Made by a program: the position numbers and the translations under genes | Notes under the pieces: generated by a model | What the model was told of the DNA's origin: nothing | Seen by the model: only the letters and a program-made list of their open reading frames with translations | The model's database searches: none | Shown: piece after piece, positions 8,042-15,623 of the stretch | Layout of the letters: each line of letters opens with the position of its first letter | Position numbering within the stretch: position 1 is the stretch's first letter | Assembly: GCA_964555685.1 (NCBI GenBank) | Contig: CAZKTO010000049.1 | Span: 1-22,849 of the forward strand | From: CAZKTO01 sp964555685 | Lineage (GTDB): Bacteria > Chloroflexota > Dehalococcoidia > SHYB01 | Direction: 5' to 3' | Length of the DNA stretch: 22,849 nt

Positions 8042-9241
8042 ATGACAGAGGGAGCGCTGCAGGGGCTGAGAGTCCTGGATACCACCACCAGTGTAGCCGG
8101 CCCCTTTTGCACGAAGCTCCTGGCCGATTGGGGTGCCGATGTCGTCAAGATCGAGCCTCCGGCCGGCGGAGATCCCTGCCGGCGCGAGGGACCATTCCCC
8201 AACGACAACTCGGAGGCGGGCACTGGGGGGATCTTCCTGTACCTCAACTCAAACAAGAAAAGCGTGACCCTCGATCTCACGCTGGCAGAAGGCCGGAGCA
8301 TCTTTCGTTCATTGGCGGGCAGCGCAGACGTAGTGGTCGAAGACGGACCACCAGGAAATCAGGTTACAACAGAGCTCGCGAGCCACGGGACAACGCCACC
8401 TAACCCCTTCCTCGTCGTCACCTCAATCACGCTCTTTGGCCAGACAGGACCCTACGCGCGATGGGCCGCCCGGGAGATCACGCTGTGCGCCCTCAGCGGC
8501 CTCATGGGCATCACCGGTGAGCGCGGCAAGACCCCGCTCAAGATGCCAGGGCCGCAGATGGAGCTTCAGGCCGGACTCCACGCTGCTTCCGCGACACTCG
8601 CCGCAGTCCTGGCCCGAGACCTGACAGGCGCGGGCCAGCGCGTGGACATCTCCATATTCGAGTGCGCTGTCAACATGCTGGGCGAAACATTCCCTATGTA
8701 CGCCCAGCGCGGGGTGGTGGCCAAACGGGAGGGGAACCGGCAGCCCGGCAGCCATCCGTACACGATCCTCCCGTGCTTGGATGGGTTTGTGGCAGTGATC
8801 GCCGCCCGGGAAGACCAATGGACCGAGCTCGTGCGATGGACGGGTCTTTCGGAGCTGGCGGACCCGCGATTCGCCACCGGGCCGCAGCGCCGGGCCCATG
8901 CCGACGAGATCGACGCGATTCTGACGCCGTGGCTCAAGTCCAGGAGCAAGCGGGCACTGACCCACGAGGCTCAGGCGCGGCGCTTGCCCTTTGGGGCGGT
9001 GCTTACGCCAGGGGAAGTGGTGTCCGACCCTCACCTGGCGCACAAGGGTTTTTTCCTAAACGTCGATGCTGGCAAGGGGCAGTCAGTGCGCGTGCCAGGG
9101 TCGCCTGTGCGGTGCTCTCGCACGGCTGCCGGTCCTGGTTGTGCTCCAGCGCTCGGAGCGCACACCGAAGAGGTGTTGTGTGGATGGCTGGGCCTCTCGG
9201 AGCAAGATCTGGCGCAACTGCGGCACGGCGGCGCGATCTGA
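8042..9241 (+). CDS. CaiB/BaiF family III CoA-transferase (399 aa)
   Basis: Transfers CoA between acyl-CoA and a free acid, probably to activate or release a pathway intermediate. Full family length. N-terminal GLRVLDTTTSVAGPFCTKLL then GADVVKIEPPAGGDPCRR (31-48), TLFGQTGPYAR at 130-140, and the active-site strand VDISIFECA at 201-209 with Glu207 in place of the classical Asp nucleophile. The C-terminal half contains the usual swapped-dimer segment with LPFGAVLTPGEVVSDPHL. The start follows GAAGGTG and lies 13 bases after the thiolase/DUF35 scar. Only 18 bases separate it from the next CoA-transferase gene, so the two may form a heteromer. The acid and CoA donor cannot be deduced. Confidence 0.9.
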   Translation: MTEGALQGLRVLDTTTSVAGPFCTKLLADWGADVVKIEPPAGGDPCRREGPFPNDNSEAGTGGIFLYLNSNKKSVTLDLTLAEGRSIFRSLAGSADVVVEDGPPGNQVTTELASHGTTPPNPFLVVTSITLFGQTGPYARWAAREITLCALSGLMGITGERGKTPLKMPGPQMELQAGLHAASATLAAVLARDLTGAGQRVDISIFECAVNMLGETFPMYAQRGVVAKREGNRQPGSHPYTILPCLDGFVAVIAAREDQWTELVRWTGLSELADPRFATGPQRRAHADEIDAILTPWLKSRSKRALTHEAQARRLPFGAVLTPGEVVSDPHLAHKGFFLNVDAGKGQSVRVPGSPVRCSRTAAGPGCAPALGAHTEEVLCGWLGLSEQDLAQLRHGGAI

Positions 9242-9259
9242 CTTCAGGAGGGTTGAGCG

Positions 9260-10489
9260 GTGACCTTGCCACTGGAAGACATCCGGGTGTTGGACCTGAC
9301 GCAGATCTGGTCAGGCCCATACTGCACCATGATGCTTGGAGCCCTTGGAGCACAGGTGATTAAGGTGGAGTCGGTGCAACGGCCTGAGCCTATCCGGGGC
9401 AGCGGCGCTGATGCTTCTTCAGAGCGGCCGTGGGAGGCGAGCCCTCTCTACCAATCGTTCAACCTGAACAAACTGGACATCACCCTAGACCTCGCTCAGG
9501 CCGAGGGACGCCACTTGCTTCTTGCCCTTGCGGGCATCTGCGACGTCGTGATCGAGAATTTCACTGCTGGGACCATGAACCGGTGGGGATTGGGGTACGA
9601 GACGCTGCGATGCCGCCGCCCAGATATTTTGTACCTCTCCATGCCTGGCTTTGGCAGTGACGGGCCATACGCCAGCTACCGCGCGTTGGGCACAACAATG
9701 GAAGCCATGGCTGGCTTTACCTGGCTGACTGGCTACCCGGGGGGCCCGCCAATGCGCTGTGGATTGAACTATGGCGACCCCGTCGCAGCTCTGAACGCCA
9801 CGTTCGCGTTGCTCGCTGCCATCCGCTTCCGCAGGCAAACGGGCACCGGTCAACACCTCGAACTCAGCCAGCACGAGGGCCTGGTGTCGCTGCTGCCAGG
9901 ACCCATTCTGGACTTCGCCATGAATGGCCGGGATCAATCGCGCAGGGGAAATGAGGAAGAGGGTAAGGCGCCACAAGGCTGCTATCCCTGCGCTGGCGAA
10001 GACAAATGGGTGGCCATCTCCGCCACCCATAATCAGGAGTGGCGCCGCCTCTGCCAGGTCATGACGAGGCCCGATCTCGCCACCGACCGGCGCTTCAGGG
10101 GCGCGCGCGCCCGCTGGGACAATCGCGAGGCGCTGGACGAGGAGATCGCCATCTGGACCCGCAAGAGCAGCGCCAGGCAGATCATGCAGACGCTTCAGCA
10201 GTCTGAGATACCGGCGGGGGCCGTATACGCTGTAGCCGACATCCTGGACGATCCTCATCTGCGGAGCCGGGGGGCGTTCCGCACCGTGGACCACCCATTG
10301 GCGGGCAATCAGGTTATGAGGGAGATCCCTTGGAGGCTCTCTGGCACACCAGTGGCAATTCGCAGCCGCGCGCCTTTGTTCGGCGAGCACAACGAGTTCA
10401 TCCTGGCCAAGGTCCTAGGTCTCACGGAGGAGGCGCTGTACGCCCTCCGCCAGAAGCGAGTCATAGGGGATCGGCCCATGCCTGCGTGA
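9260..10489 (+). CDS. CaiB/BaiF family III CoA-transferase (409 aa)
   Basis: Second single-domain member. Canonical N-terminus DIRVLDLTQIWSGPYCTMML and GAQVIKVE, then NLNKLDITLDL, SMPGFGSDGPYASYRA at 127-142 and the active-site strand HLELSQHEG (199-207), where Glu206 stands at the nucleophile position. The C-terminal segment IPAGAVYAVADILDDPHL is typical. GTG start at 9260 is supported by AGGAGGG with 7-base spacing; no ATG is better placed. It is only distantly similar to the gene before it, so this is not a recent duplication. It is followed 23 bases later by the second acyl-CoA dehydrogenase pair. Confidence 0.9.
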   Translation: MTLPLEDIRVLDLTQIWSGPYCTMMLGALGAQVIKVESVQRPEPIRGSGADASSERPWEASPLYQSFNLNKLDITLDLAQAEGRHLLLALAGICDVVIENFTAGTMNRWGLGYETLRCRRPDILYLSMPGFGSDGPYASYRALGTTMEAMAGFTWLTGYPGGPPMRCGLNYGDPVAALNATFALLAAIRFRRQTGTGQHLELSQHEGLVSLLPGPILDFAMNGRDQSRRGNEEEGKAPQGCYPCAGEDKWVAISATHNQEWRRLCQVMTRPDLATDRRFRGARARWDNREALDEEIAIWTRKSSARQIMQTLQQSEIPAGAVYAVADILDDPHLRSRGAFRTVDHPLAGNQVMREIPWRLSGTPVAIRSRAPLFGEHNEFILAKVLGLTEEALYALRQKRVIGDRPMPA

Positions 10490-10512
10490 CAAAGCCGAGG
10501 TAGGAGATTGCA

Positions 10513-11685
10513 ATGGATTTCACGTTCACGGCTGAGCAACAACGGTTTCGCGCTGAGGTACGGTCCTTCTTGGACCGTGAGTGCACTGCCGAGGTGGTGG
10601 AGGCGTTGAACTGGGACCCGGATGCGCCGGTCTGCCACCGCTGGCAGCGCAAGATGGCCCAAGCTGGCCTGCTCACCTTGGGATGGCCGAAACGGTATGG
10701 GGGCCAGGAGCGCAGCCTGATCGAGCAGGCGATCTTCCTGGAAGAAGCCGGGTACAAAGGAGCCCTTGACGACACCATTCTCATCGCGACTCACTTCATT
10801 GTTCCTGGAGCCCTGATGCACTTTGGTTCGGAGGAGTTGCAGCAGGAGTTTCTGCCGCGCATCGCCAGGGGTGAGATCAGGTTCACCAACGCCTTGACTG
10901 AGCCGGAGGCCGGGTCCGATCTGGCCTCGCTCAAGACTCAAGCCAGGCAGGATGGCGACTGCTACGTCCTCAACGGACAGAAGACGTTCATCACAGGAGC
11001 AGACCGGGTTGACTATGCCCACGTTGCAACTCGCACGGACCCGAACGCGCCGACACACCGCGGCATCAGCACGTTCGTGGTGGACGCGAAGACCCCGGGA
11101 TTCGAGGCGCGGGCCATGACCAACGTGCGGGGCAAACCCAACGAGTGTCAGGTGTTCCTGGACAACGTGCGGGTGCCCGCAAGCCGGATGGTGGGGGAGA
11201 AAAACCGCGGCTGGTACATCTTGATGGGTACGCTGGACATCCTGCGCTCTGGAATCAGCGGCGTCGGCGCTTCCCAGCGCAAGCTGGAAACCCTGTGCCA
11301 TCTCTACCGAGAAGGGATCCCTCCTGGGTGCTCGCCACGCCGCGATGAGCACATCGAGGACTTGCTGGCGCAGCTCCACGTGGAGGTTGAAACGTTCCAT
11401 CTGCTGGCGTGGCGGGTGGTGTCGGCACAGGCCGCGGGACACTTGCCTAATCTCGAGGCCGCCGCGGCTTCGCTGGTCAGCAAGACGCTGGCAAGGCAGT
11501 TCGCCATGACGGGCATGGGAATCCTGGGTAACTACGGGCTCCTGCGCCGCGGCTCGAAGCGGGCCATAGCGGACGGGGAAGTGTCCGACGACTTCCTGGA
11601 AAGCTGCCACCTCCAGGCTGGCGGAACTCGCGAGATATTGCGGACCGTCATCGCACAGCGTGGATTGGGTCTGCCCAAGGGCTAG
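10513..11685 (+). CDS. Acyl-CoA dehydrogenase, first subunit of pair 2 (390 aa)
   Basis: Acyl-CoA dehydrogenase with an intact signature ALTEPEAGSDLAS at 127-139, then CYVLNGQKTFITGADRVDY. The C-terminus QAGGTREILRTVIAQRGLGLP retains the canonical GGTxEI element, unlike its counterpart at 2784, so this copy looks the more conventional. The N-terminus MDFTFTAEQQRFRAE parallels MDFSYSVKEEAFRQE of pair 1. An AGGTAGGAG ribosome site precedes the ATG. The next gene, 24 bases on, is the motif-poor partner, giving the same subunit order as in pair 1. Likely half of a heterotetramer acting on a branched or bulky acyl-CoA; the substrate is inference from context. Confidence 0.94.
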   Translation: MDFTFTAEQQRFRAEVRSFLDRECTAEVVEALNWDPDAPVCHRWQRKMAQAGLLTLGWPKRYGGQERSLIEQAIFLEEAGYKGALDDTILIATHFIVPGALMHFGSEELQQEFLPRIARGEIRFTNALTEPEAGSDLASLKTQARQDGDCYVLNGQKTFITGADRVDYAHVATRTDPNAPTHRGISTFVVDAKTPGFEARAMTNVRGKPNECQVFLDNVRVPASRMVGEKNRGWYILMGTLDILRSGISGVGASQRKLETLCHLYREGIPPGCSPRRDEHIEDLLAQLHVEVETFHLLAWRVVSAQAAGHLPNLEAAAASLVSKTLARQFAMTGMGILGNYGLLRRGSKRAIADGEVSDDFLESCHLQAGGTREILRTVIAQRGLGLPKG

Positions 11686-11709
11686 GGCCGGCTAGGAACG
11701 GAGCATGCC

Positions 11710-12882
11710 ATGAACTTCGATTTGGACGAACGGCAACAGACCATCGCCAGGCAGGCAAGGGACTTCTTGACCCAGGAATGTCCCAAGTCGCTGATCCGCG
11801 AACTGGAGCAGAGCAACCAGGGCTACAGCCCGGAGCTGTGGCGCAAGATGGCTGAATTGGGCTGGCTCAGCATCACCGTTTCCGAGGCGCACGGCGGCGT
11901 TGGCGCAGGGTTTGCCGATCAGATGGTCTTGGTGGAAGAGATGGGGCGCAACATCGTACCCAGCCCCTACATGACGTGCGCTGCGCTCAGTGGCTATCTG
12001 CTGGACACGCTGGGCACTCCTGAGCAGCGGCGTCGATACCTGGAGCCATTGATCGGCGGGAAGCTGATTATCTCCTTTGCACACCTGGAACCCAGCGTTG
12101 CGTATGCGCCGACAACGATACACACCAAGGCCGTGCCCTCCGGGAACGGATACACGCTCACTGGGTCAAAAATGTTTGTGCCATACGCCCACGTGGCCAA
12201 CTACCTGTTGTGCGTCGCTCGAACTTCGGGTGAGGCGTCGCTCGCCGGCGGGCTGACGCTGTTCTTGGTCGACGCCCATGCTCCGGGAGTGCGGATCAGC
12301 GTGCTGAGCACGATCGCCGACGATAAGCAGTGCGAGGTCACCCTCGATGGGGTGCCGGTCCCCCGAGACGCCGTGCTGGGCAATCAGGGGGAGGCGTTCC
12401 CGGCTCTTTCCAATGCCCTCCTGCGTGCCACCGCTCTCCAGTGTGCCGAGATGGTGGGCGGGGCGCAGGCCGCGATGGACATGGCCCTGGACTACGCCAA
12501 GCGCCGCGTCCAGTTCGGCAGGCCCATCGGCGCATTCCAATCCATCCAAAACTATCTGGCCGAGATGGCCGTCGATGTTGACCGGAGCCGGTTCGCAACG
12601 CGAATGGCGTGCTGGAAAATTGATCAAGGTCTGCCTGCCGAGACCGAGGTCTCGGTAGCAAAAGCATATTTGAGTGATGCCTACCAGCAGGTCACATGGC
12701 AGGCGCACCAGATCTTTGCCAGCATCGCGTACTACAAGGAGCACGATCTCCAGATGTATTTCCGCCGAGCGCGGGTGCAGGCGCTGGCCTTCGGCGATGC
12801 CCGTTACCACCGCGCCGTCCTGAGCAGGCATCTGAACCTCCACCAGCCTCCCGGCAAGGCGGCAGCGGGCAGAGCCGCATGA
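11710..12882 (+). CDS. Acyl-CoA dehydrogenase, second subunit of pair 2 (390 aa)
   Basis: Paralogue of the 3964 gene: both share an RELEQS..GYSPE.W..MAELGWLS-type N-terminus, lack TEPxxGSD (FAHLEPSVAYAPT here), and retain the helical motif RVQFGRPI (266-273). The usual QIHGGIGFT loop is degenerate here (HQIFASIAYYKEHDL, 333-347), more so than in pair 1, although the following LQMYFRRAR is intact. This suggests a subunit that supports its partner's site rather than carrying a full one. GGAACGGAG precedes the start. The Ala/Gly/Pro-rich last dozen residues are probably disordered. A 66-base gap separates it from the racemase-like gene. Confidence 0.93.
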   Translation: MNFDLDERQQTIARQARDFLTQECPKSLIRELEQSNQGYSPELWRKMAELGWLSITVSEAHGGVGAGFADQMVLVEEMGRNIVPSPYMTCAALSGYLLDTLGTPEQRRRYLEPLIGGKLIISFAHLEPSVAYAPTTIHTKAVPSGNGYTLTGSKMFVPYAHVANYLLCVARTSGEASLAGGLTLFLVDAHAPGVRISVLSTIADDKQCEVTLDGVPVPRDAVLGNQGEAFPALSNALLRATALQCAEMVGGAQAAMDMALDYAKRRVQFGRPIGAFQSIQNYLAEMAVDVDRSRFATRMACWKIDQGLPAETEVSVAKAYLSDAYQQVTWQAHQIFASIAYYKEHDLQMYFRRARVQALAFGDARYHRAVLSRHLNLHQPPGKAAAGRAA

Positions 12883-12948
12883 CGGCGTGACCGGACGGCG
12901 GCGAGTTGTCTGCTGGGGATCGCCGACGACCGGAAAGGAGAGATCACC

Positions 12949-14115
12949 ATGGGGGGACCGCTAGAGGGACTCAAGGTATTGGACTTCACCCTGCTAGGGC
13001 CTGGTCCGCACTGCTCCAAGATCCTCGGGGATCTTGGAGCCGAGGTGTTGCGGGTCGTGGAGCCGGGGCCTGGCACGGGGAAGCGCGCCGGCCGTAAGAT
13101 GGATTCCAGCAGCGGGTACGGATTGCGCCGCAATACGCAGGTCATTGGCATCAACCTGAAGTGCCAGCATAGCCAGGCTTTGCTCGGCCGGCTGGTGGGA
13201 CACACTGACGTGATGCTGGTCAGTTCTCGTCCCAGCGTTTACAAGAAGCTTGGGATCGATTACGAGTCCATCCGCCGGTACAATCCTCGCCTGGTCTACT
13301 GTACCGTGACGGGCTTCGGGGCCACGGGGCCGTACGCGGAATTCGCTGGCCACGACCTTAATTATCAGTCGGTTGGCGGGAGCGTGGGGATGACGGGCCG
13401 CCGGAACAGCATGCCCAACATTCCGGGAGCGACCTTCGCCGACGGCACCGGCGGCATGTCCGCGGCCATCGGCATCCTGGCGGCTGTCTTCGCCGCGAAG
13501 CAGCGGGGAATCGGCCAGGCTGTGGATGTTTCCTGTGCCGAGACCATCATGGACCTCATGGCCGTGTCCATTGACCAGTACCTAGCCGGGAGTCCGCCCC
13601 CGCGCCCAGGACAGACTATGACCACGGGCAAGCCGGCCTATTACCGCATCTTTCAGACCAAGGATGGCAGGTACCTCAGCGTTGGCGCCATCGAGCCGTG
13701 GTTCTATGAGAACCTCTGCCATGAGCTGGGCTGCGATGACCTGGCGTCCTACCAGCACGATGAGTCCAAGCAGGAAGCAATTGCCCAGCGCTTCGCTGCG
13801 GCCTGCCGCACCAAGACCAGGGACGAGTGGGTGGCCCAACTTATGCCCAAGGACACTTGTGTGGCACCCGTCTACGAGGTTGAGGAAGTGGTGCGTGACC
13901 CGCAGTTTCTGCACCGCAATATGGTCCTTGAAGTCTCGCATCCGGATGGCGGAACCGTGCGGCAGGTGGGCATCCCATACAAGTTCTCGGTTACGTCTCC
14001 CAAGATTACCCACGTGGCGCCAAGAGTGGGCGCAGTAACAGCGCGCGTGATGCAGCAGCTGGGCTATAGCGATGCCGATGTCGAACGGATGCGGGACTGC
14101 GGCTGCTTGATCTGA
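12949..14115 (+). CDS. Alpha-methylacyl-CoA racemase-like protein (CaiB/BaiF family, 388 aa)
   Basis: Belongs to the CaiB/BaiF fold but carries racemase marks. GHDLNY at 134-139 matches the GHDINY element that holds the catalytic His (and neighbouring Asp) of alpha-methylacyl-CoA racemase. FADGTGGM at 163-170 matches the DFAGGG segment with the second catalytic acid (Asp165 here). Likely epimerises 2-methylacyl-CoA (R to S) so that stereospecific acyl-CoA dehydrogenases can act, which fits its place right after pair 2. The N-terminus GLKVLDFTLLGPGPHCSKIL is standard. AAGGAGAG precedes the ATG. It is the last gene of the + strand operon. The alternative is an ordinary CoA-transferase, since the first ~60 residues lack some racemase features. 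Confidence 0.8.
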   Translation: MGGPLEGLKVLDFTLLGPGPHCSKILGDLGAEVLRVVEPGPGTGKRAGRKMDSSSGYGLRRNTQVIGINLKCQHSQALLGRLVGHTDVMLVSSRPSVYKKLGIDYESIRRYNPRLVYCTVTGFGATGPYAEFAGHDLNYQSVGGSVGMTGRRNSMPNIPGATFADGTGGMSAAIGILAAVFAAKQRGIGQAVDVSCAETIMDLMAVSIDQYLAGSPPPRPGQTMTTGKPAYYRIFQTKDGRYLSVGAIEPWFYENLCHELGCDDLASYQHDESKQEAIAQRFAAACRTKTRDEWVAQLMPKDTCVAPVYEVEEVVRDPQFLHRNMVLEVSHPDGGTVRQVGIPYKFSVTSPKITHVAPRVGAVTARVMQQLGYSDADVERMRDCGCLI

Positions 14116-14120
14116 GCCGT

Positions 14121-14237
14121 CTAGCGCCTTTCATTGACATACTCAGGAAGGCGCAGCTGGTCGCCAGGTGCCAGCACGAAACCGGTCTCTGCTTCCTTGA
14201 GAACCCCGATGATCTGCTCTTCTGAAAATCTGCTCCC
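14121..14237 (-). pseudogene. IS3-family transposase OrfA remnant
   Basis: The minus strand reads GSRFSEEQIIGVLKEAETGF from 14237 downward, the typical N-terminus of IS3-group OrfA (normally MKRSRFSEEQIIGVLKEAETG...). After ETGF the similarity stops and the frame ends at a TAG (14123-14121) after 18 unrelated residues. Just upstream an AAGGAGG and an ATG are in place, but the second codon is TGA. This is a truncated, inactivated relic between the two converging operons. Confidence 0.65.
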
Positions 14238-14465
14238 TCACATCGACCATCCTCCTTCTTTATTGCCCGGAGGACTCTCATTATCCCTGGTCCTAATGTA
14301 GGGGAGCAGGTCAACCCGCATAACGGCATCGCCGCTCCCGAGACCATCATCATCCAGCGGCAGGAGCTGCCGACCCTTGAGATCAGCGATGATGTCGAGG
14401 CCCGCATCGGCACAATAAGCAGCTCCGTGGTCCCCAAGCGAAATGGCATTTCTCGCCTCCGTCAT
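14238..14465 (-). CDS. Doubtful 75-aa ORF of unknown function
   Basis: ATG at 14465 with CAGGAAG about 6 bases upstream; the TGA at 14240-14238 is the same stop that kills the IS3 remnant. The product (starting MTEARNAISLGDHG, with an acidic LPLDDDGLGSGD middle) resembles nothing I recognise. The complementary strand is also open, so coding status is uncertain. It may simply be the upstream region of the degraded IS3 element. Confidence 0.3.
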   Translation of the reverse strand: MTEARNAISLGDHGAAYCADAGLDIIADLKGRQLLPLDDDGLGSGDAVMRVDLLPYIRTRDNESPPGNKEGGWSM

Positions 14466-14515
14466 AGGGCACTTCCTGAACAGCTACCCTTTATCCCGCC
14501 CTGCCCTCTAGGAGG

Positions 14516-14550
14516 CTGCTGAAAAAAGTCCTTCGGACCTTTCTCAGCAG
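14516..14550. terminator. Imperfect 16-bp hairpin between convergent operons
   Basis: Arms 14516-14531 (CTGCTGAAAAAAGTCC) and 14535-14550 pair with two G:T-type mismatches around a TTC loop. It lies just beyond the end of the minus-strand operon and downstream of the plus-strand operon, so it is a candidate bidirectional terminator. It lacks a T-run after the stem. Such GCTGAAAA palindromes also occur at the ends of some insertion elements. Confidence 0.45.
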
Positions 14551-14580
14551 TACCCACCACCCTGTTGGGAGAGGGGAATA

Positions 14581-14607
14581 TCGCTGAAAACCGCAGGTTT
14601 TCAGCGA
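14581..14607. terminator. Perfect 12-bp hairpin at the end of the molybdoenzyme operon
   Basis: TCGCTGAAAACC (14581-14592), loop GCA, then its exact complement (14596-14607). The TGA stop of the gamma-subunit gene (14603-14601) lies inside the right arm. With the neighbouring hairpin it probably marks the 3' end of the minus-strand transcript; no clear T-tract follows. Confidence 0.5.
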
Positions 14608-15623
14608 CCTGCTAGACGCCGCCTTCGCCACAGCCGCAAGCCCACCAGCGCTGCCAGCACGATCACGACTACCCCGCCAATGCCGCTCAGGAGCGGGACC
14701 AGCACCCCCATTCGGGCAGGAGCCTCCAGGGTGAGGCTCTGCCAGAATGAGAAGGCCTTCTGCCCGTTGCGCTCGTTGAGAGAGCCGTCCCACACCGCAA
14801 AGGCCACGGGTATAACTTTCCCCGGCTCCAGGCTCCTCTCTGGCTGAGAACGCAGCACGGTTACGACAACCCTCCATACACCGTCTTTCCAAACGCCATT
14901 GGCCGAGCCGTCCTGCTCCTTTTGTGTTTCCAGGGTTCCAAAGCCCTCCGCCCTTAGTTTTTCCACAGACGAGCGGGCCTGGAGGCCAGGGTCCGCCAAG
15001 GCGTTGCCTGCCCACCAGGCGGTGACAAAGGCCTTATCGCCTTTTTGCGCATAGTCCACAGCCTCCGCGATCTCTCCCGGCCCCTTGCCCGAGAAGGGGT
15101 AGTGGTCGGAGACCATGTGGGGATAGGCCTCGTCCACATCGTGGAGTCGAGCGTACTGCCAGTCGGCCTTCCAGTGGTAGATGGTGACCGGCGCGCCGGG
15201 ATGGCCCATCGTGAAGGAAGGCAAGAGCTCCCCTCTCCTTGCGGGAAACATGAGAGCGGCAGCGTCTCGAAAAGAGGTGACCGTGCCCAAGTCAAGGTCT
15301 CTCCGCGAGTCACGCCACTCCAAAAGGAAGCCAACGTGTCGGGTGTCATAAAGGGCCCGCACACTCAGGGACTTTACACTCGCCTCAGTGACGCGGGGGA
15401 CAACTATGTTCTGGGGATTCAAAGGGACCCCCGTCGCCCTGGCCTGTTGCCAGAGGCCGTCGTCGGGCGCCTCGGGTATCTTGGGGACTTCCTTTGCGGC
15501 AATAGCCCCCTCTTGCTGGGCTGAAACCAACTTGGTAGACCGGTGCAACAGCAACAGCAGCGCTGTCGCAGCCCCAGCCGACAGGATAGAACGCCGAGTA
15601 GCTTTTAGCTCCCTCGTCTTCAT
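14601..15623 (-). CDS. Heme-b gamma subunit (ethylbenzene dehydrogenase-type) of the type II molybdoenzyme (340 aa)
   Basis: Member of the EB_dh heme-binding family (EbdC/DdhC/SerC/NxrC), which carries a b heme linking the Fe-S subunit to a periplasmic or membrane acceptor. The N-terminal export signal has a hydrophobic stretch at about 14-27, preceded by T-R-R-S-I-L (9-14), which fits a twin-arginine signal. The globular domain spans about 45-300. Candidate axial ligands, by analogy with the Met/Lys pair of EbdC, are Met139 in FTMGHPG and Lys246 in VWKDGVW. A C-terminal helix (about 306-330) followed by RRRR would anchor it with the Arg side in the cytoplasm; characterised soluble gamma subunits lack such an anchor. 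The start ATG overlaps the chaperone stop as ATGA. The stop lies within a terminator-like hairpin. Confidence 0.85.
   Translation of the reverse strand: MKTRELKATRRSILSAGAATALLLLLHRSTKLVSAQQEGAIAAKEVPKIPEAPDDGLWQQARATGVPLNPQNIVVPRVTEASVKSLSVRALYDTRHVGFLLEWRDSRRDLDLGTVTSFRDAAALMFPARRGELLPSFTMGHPGAPVTIYHWKADWQYARLHDVDEAYPHMVSDHYPFSGKGPGEIAEAVDYAQKGDKAFVTAWWAGNALADPGLQARSSVEKLRAEGFGTLETQKEQDGSANGVWKDGVWRVVVTVLRSQPERSLEPGKVIPVAFAVWDGSLNERNGQKAFSFWQSLTLEAPARMGVLVPLLSGIGGVVVIVLAALVGLRLWRRRRLAGR

Noticed and set aside
10309..11610. 433-codon minus-strand frame across a CoA-transferase and an acyl-CoA dehydrogenase
   Set aside because: Antisense to two well-identified genes. The composition is Arg/His/Gln-rich as expected of a mirror frame.
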